64,000 nt of DNA from an uncultured Pelagibacteraceae bacterium (GTDB lineage: Bacteria; Pseudomonadota; Alphaproteobacteria; Pelagibacterales; Pelagibacteraceae), in NCBI GenBank assembly GCA_902635335.1, contig CACPNO010000001.1, positions 1-64,000 on the forward strand. Direction: 5' to 3'. Below the pieces are notes generated by a model, which was not told the DNA's origin, did no database searches, and worked only from the letters and a program-made list of their open reading frames with translations. Each line of letters opens with the position of its first letter. Position 1 is the first letter of the stretch. The translations under genes and the position numbers were made by a program. This document shows positions 54,092 to 62,892 of this stretch, one piece after another.

Positions 54092-54457
54092 ATGAGTTAC
54101 GATGACAATAATATATTTGCAAAAATATTAAGAAATGAGATACCTTGTAATAAAATTTATGAGGATGAATTCGTTTTATCTTTTCATGATATAAATCCTC
54201 AAAAAAAAATTCATGCTTTAGTAATTCCAAAAGGAAAATATGTTGACTTGGATGATTTTAGTCAAAACGCATCATCTGAAGAAATGGTTGGATTATTAAA
54301 AGGTATAAATACTGTAGCAAAGAAATTAAATATATCTGTTGATACCGGCAAAGGATATAGAGCGCTAGCAAATATAAGCGAAGATGGAGGACAAGAAGTT
54401 CCACATTTGCATTTTCATTTGTTTGGTGGGGAGAAAATCGGTAAAATGGTCTCGTGA
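54092..54457 (+). CDS. HIT-family nucleotide-binding hydrolase (HinT-like)
   Basis: The 121-residue protein has the histidine-triad motif as HLHFHLFGG near residues 106-114 and DDNNIFAKILRNEIPCNKIYEDEFVLSFHDINP at the start. It should hydrolyse adenylated or AMP-linked small molecules. The physiological substrate is unknown. Its stop overlaps the GTG start of the acetyltransferase gene (GTGA), and it follows mtkB by 2 bases. Confidence 0.93.
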   Translation: MSYDDNNIFAKILRNEIPCNKIYEDEFVLSFHDINPQKKIHALVIPKGKYVDLDDFSQNASSEEMVGLLKGINTVAKKLNISVDTGKGYRALANISEDGGQEVPHLHFHLFGGEKIGKMVS

Positions 54458-54966
54458 AAATTAATGTAGATAGAAGTTTTTTAGAGATAAATTCAATAAG
54501 TGACCTAAACCGTTCAAAAAGTCCAGGTTCAAATTTTAAAATTAGTGAAGTAGACCCACCAGATTTCCATCTAAACAAATTTTTCTATAAGCAAATTGGA
54601 AAAAAGCATAGATGGATAGATAGATTAACCTGGGGAGATAAAAAATGGATTGAGTATGTTGAAAATCCTAGAATAAAAACCTTTATTTTAAAGGATAATA
54701 ACAACCTAGCTGGATATTATGAAACTATTCGTGATCTGGACCATAATCATTCTGAAATCGCATATTTTGGTATTTTGGAGGAATATTTTGGAAGAAAATG
54801 TGGTGGCTATCTTCTTTCTGAGGCTATTAAGAAATTATTTGAGGAAGGTATGACAAGAGTTTGGCTCCACACTTGTTCACTAGATCATGAAAATGCAATT
54901 AAAAATTATTTAGCCAGAGGAATGCAGGTATTTAAATCTGAAAAAATAAATGTTGAGGTTAATTAA
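54454..54966 (+). CDS. GNAT-family N-acetyltransferase
   Basis: The 170-residue protein has the GNAT core: IKTFILKDNNNLAGYYETI (strands 2-4), IAYFGILEEYFGRKCGGYLL (strand 4 and the acetyl-CoA loop, a degenerate R/Q-x-x-G-x-G/A), and HENAIKNYLARGMQVFKSE. The acceptor is unknown. The start codon is GTG at 54454, within the stop of the HIT gene. The end overlaps convergent lolA by 8 bases. Confidence 0.83.
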   Translation: MKINVDRSFLEINSISDLNRSKSPGSNFKISEVDPPDFHLNKFFYKQIGKKHRWIDRLTWGDKKWIEYVENPRIKTFILKDNNNLAGYYETIRDLDHNHSEIAYFGILEEYFGRKCGGYLLSEAIKKLFEEGMTRVWLHTCSLDHENAIKNYLARGMQVFKSEKINVEVN

Positions 54967-55516
54967 TATACTTTTGTAAAGAAAATATTTTTTCTTCAAC
55001 ATTAACATTTACATTAATATCACTTAAAAAAGTTTGTATTAGATTTTGGTATATGTCTTTTGTCTCCCAACCTATTAAATCTAAACTTTCTTTATCAAAA
55101 AAAACCTTAATTTGGTTATTTTCGTATTCAAAATTAAATACATAATAAAAAGGGTAATTTTTGTCATTTTCTACTTTTTTCATTTTTGAAATTAAAAACT
55201 TTTTATCTAAAATAAAATTTAAAGGTGTTTTATCTAAAGGATATCTATAATAATTTTTTATTTTATCTGAATTAATAACTAAAGATTTACCATTCGAAAC
55301 TAAGATTTTATTGTAAATATCATAATACTTACAAAGAATTTTTTTCGGATATAAAATAATACACTCACCTTTTTCAATATTATTATTATCTATCTTTTGT
55401 ATAAATTTAAATTCCAAAGAATTTATTTTTTCCAAATGACTTATAATTTCTTGATTTGAACTATGTGCATTTAAATTAAAAAATAAAATGAAAAAATAAA
55501 TTAAACATTTTCTCAT
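54959..55516 (-). CDS. lolA: Outer-membrane lipoprotein carrier LolA
   Basis: LolA ferries lipoproteins across the periplasm. The 185-residue protein has a signal peptide (KCLIYFFILFFNLNAHS). The mature part follows the half-barrel pattern: LEKINSLEFKFIQKIDNNNIEKGECII, ILVSNGKSLVINSDKIKNYYRYPLDKTPLNFIL and KVFFDKESLDLIGWETKD. Sequence identity to E. coli LolA would be low, but the gene lies directly after ftsK with a 4-base overlap, the same ftsK-lolA order as in many proteobacteria. Confidence 0.85.
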   Translation of the reverse strand: MRKCLIYFFILFFNLNAHSSNQEIISHLEKINSLEFKFIQKIDNNNIEKGECIILYPKKILCKYYDIYNKILVSNGKSLVINSDKIKNYYRYPLDKTPLNFILDKKFLISKMKKVENDKNYPFYYVFNFEYENNQIKVFFDKESLDLIGWETKDIYQNLIQTFLSDINVNVNVEEKIFSLQKYIN

Positions 55517-57600
55517 TTAAGAACTTCTCTTTTACCAACGTGATTCGCTTGACTTACTTCTCCGTTTGCCTCCATTTGATCAACTATTCTAGCTGCTCTA
55601 TTGTAACCAATTTGTAATTTTCTTTGTAGAAAAGATGTCGATGCTTTTCTCTCAGATTTAACTATTTCAAGGGCTGTATTGTACAATTCATCTAAGTTTT
55701 CATTATCTTTTGAATTATTATTAATTTCTTTTCCGTCTGCAAAATTTAGAATTTCATCCACATAATCTGGCTCAGCCTGATTTCTTAAGAAGTTATTTAT
55801 TTTCTCAATTTCTCCTTCCGATACAAATGGCGCATGGATTCTCGTCATTCTGTTAGCAGAGGTCATATAAAGCATATCTCCTTTACCTAACAATTGCTCA
55901 GCTCCTTGTTCTCCAAGAATTGTTCTACTATCTATTTTAGATGTAACTTGAAATGATATTCTAGTTGGAAAATTAGCTTTTATTGTTCCTGTGATTACAT
56001 CAACACTTGGTCTTTGAGTAGCCATTATTATATGTATTCCAGCTGCTCTCGCCATTTGTGAAAGTTTTTGAATATAATTCTCTATGTCCTTTCCAGCAAC
56101 CAACATTAAATCTGACATCTCATCAACTATTACAACAATATAAGGCATAGAAACCTTATGTTTTTCGTTATATCCATCAATATTTCTAACCCCAACTTTC
56201 GTCATTAATTTGTATCTATTTTCCATTTCTTTAACAACCCAACCTAAAACTGAAGCAGCTCTTTTTGCTTCTGTTATTACTGGACACAGCAAATGAGGAA
56301 TTCCTTCGTATGTTGATAATTCTAACATTTTAGGATCGATCAATATAAATTTGCATTTTTCCGGGGAGTGTTTGTATAAAAGGGATAAAATAATTGTATT
56401 AATACAAACTGATTTACCTGAACCAGTTGTACCAGCTATTAGCAAATGAGGCATACTGCTTAAATCACTTGTTATTGGCAACCCAGAAATACTTTTACCA
56501 AGAGCAATCGGGAGTTTTATGTCTTTCTTTTTATAACTAGAGTCAGAAATTATTTCACTTAAGAAAACATTCTCGCGTTGAGGTTTAGGTAATTCAACTC
56601 CTATAGTATTGCTTCCAGGAATTGTTGCAATCCTTGCAGATTCTGAACTAGTATTTCTAGCAATATCCTCAGAAAGATTAATTATCTTTGATACTTTAAC
56701 ACCTGGAGCAGGTTCAAACTCATATAATGTAACAACAGGACCTTGGCTAACTTTTTTAACCTCTCCTTCTACGCTAAAATCTAATAAAATTTTTTCTAAC
56801 ATTTTTTCATCGATCTTATTTTCTGATGGATTTTTATCTTTCTTTGAAGGATTTTTTAAAAAGTCTAATGAGGGTAATTTATATTTAATAACTTTTTTAT
56901 TTGGCTGAGTCGTATTTTTATCAAATGAAAAGTTTTCTTGGACCCTAGTTTCATTATTAAGATATTCAGCTTCATCTAATAAATTTTCATTATAATTTTC
57001 AACAGTACTTATAGAAGGTGCCTTTTTAGATCTAGAGAAAATTATTAACAAGAATTTTAAATATCTTAACTTGAAATTAATACTAAGAAGAAAAAATAAT
57101 GATATTAAAATAATTAAAATTACATAACTAATTTGATTATTTAAGTTTATTAAATTCATAAAAAAGGTCTCTTCAAACAAATTACCTAAAAATCCATTAT
57201 TTCCATTAATTGTAAGCCAGTATGTTTCAGTATGGAAAGCTGTAAAGAATAACGTTCCTGTTATAGAATATAGAATTGTAAAAAATAAACTTTCAATAAT
57301 ATGTAAAATTTTTTTTTCGATTATTACTGATATAGATATAAACAAAAAAGAAATCGGTACTAATAATGAGATTAAACCGATTGATTGAAATAAAATATCA
57401 GAGGCATAGCTGCCTTTTGAGCCTAATAAATTCTTAATTTCTGTATTCTCTGGAAAAATAAAGTTAGGATCTTCAGGTGAGTAGCTAATTAATGATGCTA
57501 GGAGTAACATAGACAAACAAAGTAAGGCTAAACCCATTAATTCAGATAACCTTTTCAGAAGAAAACTTGTTGTATTATCTACTAAATTTTTAATTTTCAT
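55513..57600 (-). CDS. ftsK: DNA translocase FtsK
   Basis: FtsK anchors at the septum and pumps chromosome ends apart. The 695-residue protein has four membrane helices in the first 180 residues. A short linker follows instead of the long one of E. coli, then the RecA-like motor with Walker A IAGTTGSGKSVCINTI and Walker B YIVVIVDEMSDLM. The C-terminal gamma winged helix (TSFLQRKLQIGYNRAARIVDQMEANGEVS) reads KOPS-type sequences and contacts XerD. Its short linker agrees with genome streamlining. Confidence 0.96.
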   Translation of the reverse strand: MKIKNLVDNTTSFLLKRLSELMGLALLCLSMLLLASLISYSPEDPNFIFPENTEIKNLLGSKGSYASDILFQSIGLISLLVPISFLFISISVIIEKKILHIIESLFFTILYSITGTLFFTAFHTETYWLTINGNNGFLGNLFEETFFMNLINLNNQISYVILIILISLFFLLSINFKLRYLKFLLIIFSRSKKAPSISTVENYNENLLDEAEYLNNETRVQENFSFDKNTTQPNKKVIKYKLPSLDFLKNPSKKDKNPSENKIDEKMLEKILLDFSVEGEVKKVSQGPVVTLYEFEPAPGVKVSKIINLSEDIARNTSSESARIATIPGSNTIGVELPKPQRENVFLSEIISDSSYKKKDIKLPIALGKSISGLPITSDLSSMPHLLIAGTTGSGKSVCINTIILSLLYKHSPEKCKFILIDPKMLELSTYEGIPHLLCPVITEAKRAASVLGWVVKEMENRYKLMTKVGVRNIDGYNEKHKVSMPYIVVIVDEMSDLMLVAGKDIENYIQKLSQMARAAGIHIIMATQRPSVDVITGTIKANFPTRISFQVTSKIDSRTILGEQGAEQLLGKGDMLYMTSANRMTRIHAPFVSEGEIEKINNFLRNQAEPDYVDEILNFADGKEINNNSKDNENLDELYNTALEIVKSERKASTSFLQRKLQIGYNRAARIVDQMEANGEVSQANHVGKREVLK

Positions 57601-57663
57601 TTTATCACTAATGATTTGTCACTTTGTATCATTTAATTTTTGCTGATAAAATTAAATAATATT

Positions 57664-58725
57664 ATGAATATTTGTCTTTTAGGAAATAATTTAACAAATT
57701 TAGTTTTAGCAAACATATTACTCAAGAAAAGGATCAACGTTGATATTATCTCACAAACTAATCCATTAATATTAACAAATACAGTTAGGACAATCGCTAT
57801 ATCAAATGAAAATTATAAATTTTTGAGAGAAAATATTAAAGGAATTTCCAATTTGGGGTGGCCAACAGAAAAAATTAAAATTTATTCTGACAAAAACAAA
57901 TCATCAGAGTTATTTGAGTTCAAAAATAAACATCAAAAAAATTTTTACTTATTTAAATATAGTACATTACATAATTTGATGAAAAAAAATAAATCTTTAA
58001 AATTTATTAAACTTAAAAATTATAATTTAGATATTATTAAAAAAAGAAACTATGATTTAATTATTAACTCAGAACAAAATAATCCAATAACAAAAAAGTA
58101 TTTTCAAAAAAAAATAGAAAAAAATTATAAGTCTTTAGCTCACACAGCAATAATAGATCACAAAAAAGTTGAAAATAAAATTGCTAATCAAATTTTTACA
58201 AAAAAAGGTCCTATAGCATTTCTTCCTTTGTCTAATAATCAAACTTCAATTGTATTTTCAAATAATTCAACTAAACTAATTGACAAATTAAATCTTCTTC
58301 AAATCATTAATAAATGTAATCATCAATATATGATCACTAAAATTAGTGAAGTTGAGTCTATTAGCATTAAATTCTTGGTACTTAGAGACTATTTTTATAA
58401 AAATATTCTATCTTTTGGAGATTTAATTCATAAAGTTCACCCACTGGCAGGACAAGGGTTCAATATGACAATAAGAGATATAAAATCGCTATTAAATATA
58501 TTAGATGAAAATATTAAATCAGGTATTAATGACGGAGAAATAATTGCCCAAAAATTTCAAGAAAAAAATAAACATTTGAATTTTATCTATGGATTAGGAA
58601 TAGACATTATAAATACCTTTTTCAACCTCGATAGTAAGTTAAAAAATAATTTATCAGAACCGATGTTTAAACTTTTAAAAGGCAATAAACTTTTGAACAA
58701 ATATGCAACTTTCTTATCTAATTGA
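57664..58725 (+). CDS. UbiH-family FAD-dependent hydroxylase, divergent
   Basis: From the ATG at 57664 the protein is 353 residues. The C-terminal FAD-binding block is recognisable (ILSFGDLIHKVHPLAGQGFNMTIRDIKSLL), matching the UbiH/UbiF/COQ6 family GDAAHxxxPxxGQGxNxGxxD pattern. Members hydroxylate the ubiquinone ring. The N-terminal dinucleotide loop is unusual: ICLLGNNLTNLVLANILLKK lacks the GxGxxG glycines. The protein is shorter than the normal 390-400 residues. It may be a specialised or partly eroded ubiquinone gene. It is divergent from ftsK. Confidence 0.72.
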   Translation: MNICLLGNNLTNLVLANILLKKRINVDIISQTNPLILTNTVRTIAISNENYKFLRENIKGISNLGWPTEKIKIYSDKNKSSELFEFKNKHQKNFYLFKYSTLHNLMKKNKSLKFIKLKNYNLDIIKKRNYDLIINSEQNNPITKKYFQKKIEKNYKSLAHTAIIDHKKVENKIANQIFTKKGPIAFLPLSNNQTSIVFSNNSTKLIDKLNLLQIINKCNHQYMITKISEVESISIKFLVLRDYFYKNILSFGDLIHKVHPLAGQGFNMTIRDIKSLLNILDENIKSGINDGEIIAQKFQEKNKHLNFIYGLGIDIINTFFNLDSKLKNNLSEPMFKLLKGNKLLNKYATFLSN

Positions 58726-58731
58726 ATATTA

Positions 58732-59373
58732 TTATTGTAAAGTTTTGTTATTAAAATTGTCTAAAATATAAGTATTTAGAATTTCTTCTAACTTCTCTTT
58801 TCTTATATTTAAATCCTTACTTTCAAGTAAAACTTGTTTTTCTTCTAATGAAAACGGAGATGCCATAGATAATGTGTTAACTGTTTGGTCTAAACTTTGT
58901 TTTTCGATCTCTTTCCAATTAATTTCATATCCTTGTTTTTTAAAAAGTCCTTTAAGATTTTGAAATATTAATTTTAAGTCTGAAAATTTGATTGAATCTT
59001 TCTTTTCAACTAAATCACCATAAAAATCACTATATTCTACTTTGCATTCTCTAAATAAGTTATCATTAATAACTTCGTCTGTAATTTTAAACCTACAAAT
59101 CCCATTTAAAACTATCAAATATCTTCCATCATCGGTTTCATTAAAACTTGTAATTTTACCAGCACAACCAACACTGTGTAAATCAGGTTTTTTTAACTCT
59201 CCTGTCTTTTTGGGCTGTATCATACCTATAATTCTGTTACTTTTCATACACTTATCTATCATCTGAACATATCTTGGCTCGAAGATATTTAATGGAACAG
59301 TTGTTCGGGGAAAGATTATAAAATTTGAAAGTGGAAAAACTGGTAATATATTTGGAAGATCTTCTTTTTTCAT
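58732..59373 (-). CDS. Lon substrate-binding-domain protein (stand-alone)
   Basis: From the ATG at 59373 (MKKEDLPNILPVFPLSNFII) it is 213 residues. It matches the N-terminal LON domain: VFPLSNFIIFPRTTVPLNIFEPRYVQMIDKC, NRIIGMIQPKKTG, VGCAGKITSFNETDDGRYLIVLNGICRF. There is no ATPase or protease part, so it is the short form found widely in alphaproteobacteria. It may bind unfolded or specific proteins; no function is established. It is divergent from the TPR-sulfotransferase gene with 26 bases between. Confidence 0.9.
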   Translation of the reverse strand: MKKEDLPNILPVFPLSNFIIFPRTTVPLNIFEPRYVQMIDKCMKSNRIIGMIQPKKTGELKKPDLHSVGCAGKITSFNETDDGRYLIVLNGICRFKITDEVINDNLFRECKVEYSDFYGDLVEKKDSIKFSDLKLIFQNLKGLFKKQGYEINWKEIEKQSLDQTVNTLSMASPFSLEEKQVLLESKDLNIRKEKLEEILNTYILDNFNNKTLQ

Positions 59374-59399
59374 ATTTTTTAAAATATAACAAATAATTA

Positions 59400-61043
59400 A
59401 TGAATTCAAATAATTTTGGCAAAGAAAAAAAAAAAATTCTTAAACTATTTAAAGAAAAAGAATATTTAGAAGTTTCTAAACTAGGATCTCTATTGCACCA
59501 ACAAACACCTGAGGATAGTGATTTAGTTCATATATTAGGACTAACTTCTATTAACACTCAAAACTTCTTAGAAGCCGAAAATTATTTTAAAAAACTTTTG
59601 ATATTAAAAAAAAGTGATGAAGCCTACTATACTTTAGGTAATATTCAGAAAAAGATAAAAAAATATGAAAATGCTATTTCATCTTTTGAAAATGCAATAA
59701 AACTTAACCCTAAATTTTCTGAAGCTTTTAATAATTTAGGAAACACTAAAAAATTGATCCACAAAAGAGATGAGGCTATATCTCATTATAGAAAAGCAAT
59801 AAGTTTAAAAGAGGACAATATTCCAGCACTTATAAACTTATCAATAATTTTAAAAGAAAATAATAATTATAAAGAGTTGATAAATATATACAAAAAAATA
59901 TTAAATTTAGATTCTAAAAATATTAAGACAATTTATAATCTAGGAACCGCCCATCTTTTTTTAGGAAATTCATTAGAAAGTAGAAAATGTTTCGAAAAAG
60001 TAATTGAACTTGATAACTTTAATATTCCGAGTTTTAGGAATTATGTTTCAATAACATCAATAAATAAAACTAATAAAGTATTCAAACAATTTGAAAAAAT
60101 TGATTTATCTAAATTAGATCATATAAATAAAATCTTAATTTTAGATGCTTTAAGTAAATGTTATTTTGATTTGAATAAAGTTGACCTTGCATTTAATTGT
60201 CTTAATAGATCAAATTTATTAAAAAAAGAACAATCAAAATTTTCTATGCATGATGAAGAAAAATTATTTCAAAAAATTAAATACTTATTTTCAAAAATAA
60301 ATAATGACGAGTTGCAATATGATGATAAAATTAAAAGCACGCCTGTTTTCATTGTTGGAATGCCAAGATCAGGTACTTCACTTATTGAACAAATTTTATC
60401 AACGCATTCCCAAATCTATGGAGCTGGAGAGCTCAATTATTTTCAGAAAATTGTTGTAAAGGCTGGTTTTGAAATACCAAATAAAAATCATAAATATTTT
60501 GCAGATATAAGAAAATCTTATTATGAGAAAATAAATAAAATATCTAATACCACTTTCATTATTGACAAATTACCATCAAATTTTAGATGGATAGGTTTTA
60601 TTTTAAAATCATTTCCAGAGGCAAAAATTATTCATATTCAAAGAAATCCAATGGCTGTTTGTTGGTCTAATTATAAAACTTTTTTTATAGATCAAGGTTT
60701 GGATTTTAATTTAACTCAAAAAGATGTAGCCCAATATTATTCTATGTACTCAGATTTAATGAATTTTTGGAATAACAAATTTAAAAATAATATCTTAACA
60801 GTAAATTACGAAATTTTTGTTAATAACTTTGAACAAAACACAAAAAAAATTTTAAATTATCTAGATTTAGAATGGGAAGATCAATTATTAGAATATGCAA
60901 AAACTAGTAGACCAGTTACAACTGCTTCACACAATCAAGTAAGAGAAAAAATTAAAAAAGATACATCTGATCAATGGAAGAAGTATACAAATTACCTTGG
61001 TATTATGCGTGATACTTTAACAAGTTTAAAAATAAAATACTAA
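59400..61043 (+). CDS. TPR-repeat sulfotransferase
   Basis: The 547-residue protein has about seven tetratricopeptide repeats in residues 1-240 (for example ENAISSFENAIKLNPKFSEA and DEAISHYRKAISLKED). A sulfotransferase domain with the PAPS loop VFIVGMPRSGTSLIEQILSTH near residue 318 and the 3'-phosphate loop IIHIQRNPMAVCWSNYK near 418 follows. The fusion resembles a family common in marine bacteria, distant from tyrosylprotein sulfotransferases (HSQIYGAGELNYFQ). The acceptor may be a protein or a polysaccharide. There is no signal peptide. It is the third sulfotransferase in the window. Confidence 0.88.
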   Translation: MNSNNFGKEKKKILKLFKEKEYLEVSKLGSLLHQQTPEDSDLVHILGLTSINTQNFLEAENYFKKLLILKKSDEAYYTLGNIQKKIKKYENAISSFENAIKLNPKFSEAFNNLGNTKKLIHKRDEAISHYRKAISLKEDNIPALINLSIILKENNNYKELINIYKKILNLDSKNIKTIYNLGTAHLFLGNSLESRKCFEKVIELDNFNIPSFRNYVSITSINKTNKVFKQFEKIDLSKLDHINKILILDALSKCYFDLNKVDLAFNCLNRSNLLKKEQSKFSMHDEEKLFQKIKYLFSKINNDELQYDDKIKSTPVFIVGMPRSGTSLIEQILSTHSQIYGAGELNYFQKIVVKAGFEIPNKNHKYFADIRKSYYEKINKISNTTFIIDKLPSNFRWIGFILKSFPEAKIIHIQRNPMAVCWSNYKTFFIDQGLDFNLTQKDVAQYYSMYSDLMNFWNNKFKNNILTVNYEIFVNNFEQNTKKILNYLDLEWEDQLLEYAKTSRPVTTASHNQVREKIKKDTSDQWKKYTNYLGIMRDTLTSLKIKY

Positions 61044-61049
61044 ATTAAT

Positions 61050-61214
61050 CTCTATAGTTAAGTTTCTTAAAATCGTTCTTAAATATTTAATAAGCAATAT
61101 ATTTTTGATTAGGTGTAAGATTTTTTTCCACTTATTTTTATTTTGTGTACTTGTAATTGTTTCTGGAAAACCTTTCTCTCTTTCTTGATATTTTAGTTGT
61201 TCAATATCAATAAT
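61050..61214 (-). pseudogene. Probable remnant of a sulfotransferase C-terminus
   Basis: Reading the minus strand from 61214, right after a stop codon, a frame without any start codon gives IEQLKYQEREKGFPETITST, then NKNKWKKILHLIKNILLIKY. This resembles the C-terminal end of the sulfotransferases in this window (E-x-x-x-GF-x-E, then a WKKIL motif as in NDWKKILDKN). The frame runs on to a stop just inside the 3' end of the TPR-sulfotransferase gene. The rest of the domain is missing. I infer a decayed copy, but the match is short and by eye only. Confidence 0.4.
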
Positions 61215-61231
61215 TTAGATCGATTTTACAT

Positions 61232-62530
61232 TTAAAGTTCATTTTTTCTGAAATCGATTTGATTTTTTAATCGTAAATTTAAAAAATTAGGTGATGCTTT
61301 CATTTTATAAAATTTTTTAAAGGACTCATCTCCAATTAACTCGGCATAATTTAACCAATTTTTAATTATTAAAAAGTCAGACAGATTCACTTTATTAATA
61401 GATTCTACTATTACTCTTTTATCTCTGTTTGGAGACTCGTCGTCTATAATTTTTTCAAATTTTTTCCACGTCTCACTGTAAAGCATTTTTTGTGGACCAT
61501 TTAAGTTAATTTTTTTAAAATCGGGATATTTTTGATAATATTCTGTGCAACCGTGTTTTATCTCAATATTTTTGTAATTAATACCGAATTCATTCAATTT
61601 AACTTTTGTGGTTTCACATATATTTTTAGCATCATCTAGACCTGTGCAATAAATAAATCCTTTATAGTTTTCTTTAACTTGATATCTAGTTTCAACCATA
61701 CATTTTCTGATATGATTTGATAAAAAATCAGAATTAAATAAAAATAATAATTTTATTAATTGAAAAACATTCGTAGTATTGATCTGTACCTTATAACAAC
61801 CAAAGCAATATTCTGGTATTATACTGAATTTATCAAAAACTTTAAAATGTCTTTTACAATCTAAGTTTAATCTATTTCTTCTAAAAATTTCAGTTTTATT
61901 ATAATCTATTTGACTATTTTCTTTTTCTAGTGTTTTCTCAATTTCTTCAATTATTGGTATTATATCTAAATTTTTTGATATATCAGTAATTTTCTTGTTG
62001 TAAAAAAAATCTAATATTTGTTTATTTAGTTGTAATATATAGTTATCCGTTTCATCATTCGGGACTACATAATTTAATATATCAATCAATAAAATATTAC
62101 AATTTTTATTCCTCTTATTAATTGTTAAAGCTTTTACAAAATTTTTTATAGCATTTTGATATTCTCCAATATGCACATAACACATTCCCAAATTTTGATA
62201 AGGAGATACAATATTATTATTCTTTTCTATACACTTAATAAAATATTTTATAGCTATGTTTACTTTGCCAAGCTGAAAAAGTGTAACAGCTAAATTATTG
62301 TAGACTTCAAAAGATCCATCTTCATGAGAAAGTAATTTGTTATGATAAATAAGTGAATTTTCCCATTCTTGTGATAAAAAATATATTGATGCATAGAGCT
62401 GTAATTTAAAAATTTTAAAATTCTTGTTTTCAGGAATTTTATCCAAAAGTTTTAAAGCATTTTTAAAATCTCTATTGTTATACTTTATTATTATATCTTT
62501 GAATTCAGATGGAAAGTTTATAGATGGCAT
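61232..62530 (-). CDS. TPR-repeat protein with unrecognised C-terminal domain
   Basis: The 432-residue protein has tetratricopeptide repeats in residues 1-150 (FKNALKLLDKIPENKNFKIF, GSFEVYNNLAVTLFQLGKVN, PYQNLGMCYVHIGEYQNAIKN). A domain of about 250 residues follows that I do not recognise. It contains NRLNLDCKRHFKVFDKFSII, PEYCFGCYKVQINTTNVFQL with a CxxC pair, GFIYCTGLDDAKNICETTKV and IKHGCTEYYQKYPDFKKIN. The cysteines could bind metal. There is no signal peptide. It sits between a sulfotransferase remnant and the broken tRNA-Gly, so it is probably accessory, perhaps part of surface-glycan modification. Confidence 0.72.
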   Translation of the reverse strand: MPSINFPSEFKDIIIKYNNRDFKNALKLLDKIPENKNFKIFKLQLYASIYFLSQEWENSLIYHNKLLSHEDGSFEVYNNLAVTLFQLGKVNIAIKYFIKCIEKNNNIVSPYQNLGMCYVHIGEYQNAIKNFVKALTINKRNKNCNILLIDILNYVVPNDETDNYILQLNKQILDFFYNKKITDISKNLDIIPIIEEIEKTLEKENSQIDYNKTEIFRRNRLNLDCKRHFKVFDKFSIIPEYCFGCYKVQINTTNVFQLIKLLFLFNSDFLSNHIRKCMVETRYQVKENYKGFIYCTGLDDAKNICETTKVKLNEFGINYKNIEIKHGCTEYYQKYPDFKKINLNGPQKMLYSETWKKFEKIIDDESPNRDKRVIVESINKVNLSDFLIIKNWLNYAELIGDESFKKFYKMKASPNFLNLRLKNQIDFRKNEL

Positions 62531-62658
62531 ATTTAGTGATCATATTTATCATAAAATAAAATTAATCTACACACTCAGAAGACAGTTGATTAAATTTCAC
62601 ATATTTTGCCTATTGCTTAATTATTAAAAAGCTAATAGTTTCAACACTTATAGAACAG

Positions 62659-62701
62659 GCGGGCATAGCTCAGTGGTAGAGCGTCTCGTTGCCAACGAGG
62701 T
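62659..62701 (+). tRNA. tRNA-Gly (GCC), 5' part only
   Basis: GCGGGCATAGCTCAGTGGTA at the start matches the acceptor strand, D stem and D loop of bacterial tRNA-Gly. An anticodon stem-loop follows, TCTCG-TTGCCAA-CGAGG, with anticodon GCC. After that no T-arm (GGTTCAAATCC type) and no 3' acceptor GCCCGC are found in the next 150 bases, so the gene ends about half-way. It cannot yield a functional tRNA. The break lies just after the anticodon arm, in the part of tRNA genes often used by phage-type integrases. Confidence 0.85.
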
Positions 62702-62756
62702 AGTCCTTAGTTTTTTATCCTTGCTAATCTTAGTCTTTCTCAACGTCTAGTTAATC

Positions 62757-62786
62757 TCGACACACTCATGACACACTTCGACACAG
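62757..62786. repeat. Three GACACA repeats at one-helical-turn spacing
   Basis: GACACA occurs at 62759-62764, 62770-62775 and 62780-62785, giving start-to-start steps of 11 and 10 bases. Read on the minus strand this is TGTGTC three times. Such spacing suits a protein that binds one face of the helix as tandem units, as PhoB does (CTGTCAT repeats 11 bases apart). It lies about 107 bases before the beta-propeller gene. The function is inferred only. Confidence 0.4.
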
Positions 62787-62892
62787 AAAAGAAAAACTAT
62801 GGTGAGTGGAATAAAATATAATTGTAATTAAACTGTTACAAATTTTTCATCTTGTTTTGATATCTTTCCATAAAAACAAAAAGGAATATATA

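Larger units (their letters stand above)
62531..62892. other. Intergenic region with a broken tRNA gene and a repeat cluster
   Basis: This is the longest stretch without a protein gene. The first 128 bases are AT-rich and featureless to my eye. The 5' part of a tRNA-Gly starts at 62659 and stops matching after its anticodon arm. From about 62702 the base composition changes (more C and G), three GACACA repeats lie at 62759-62785, and the beta-propeller gene starts at 62893 behind a Shine-Dalgarno sequence (AAGGAA, 62881-62886). Confidence 0.7.

Noticed and set aside
54520-54545. CAGGTTCAAATT resembling a tRNA T-arm
   Set aside because: It lies inside the acetyltransferase gene in frame and no acceptor, D or anticodon arm surrounds it.
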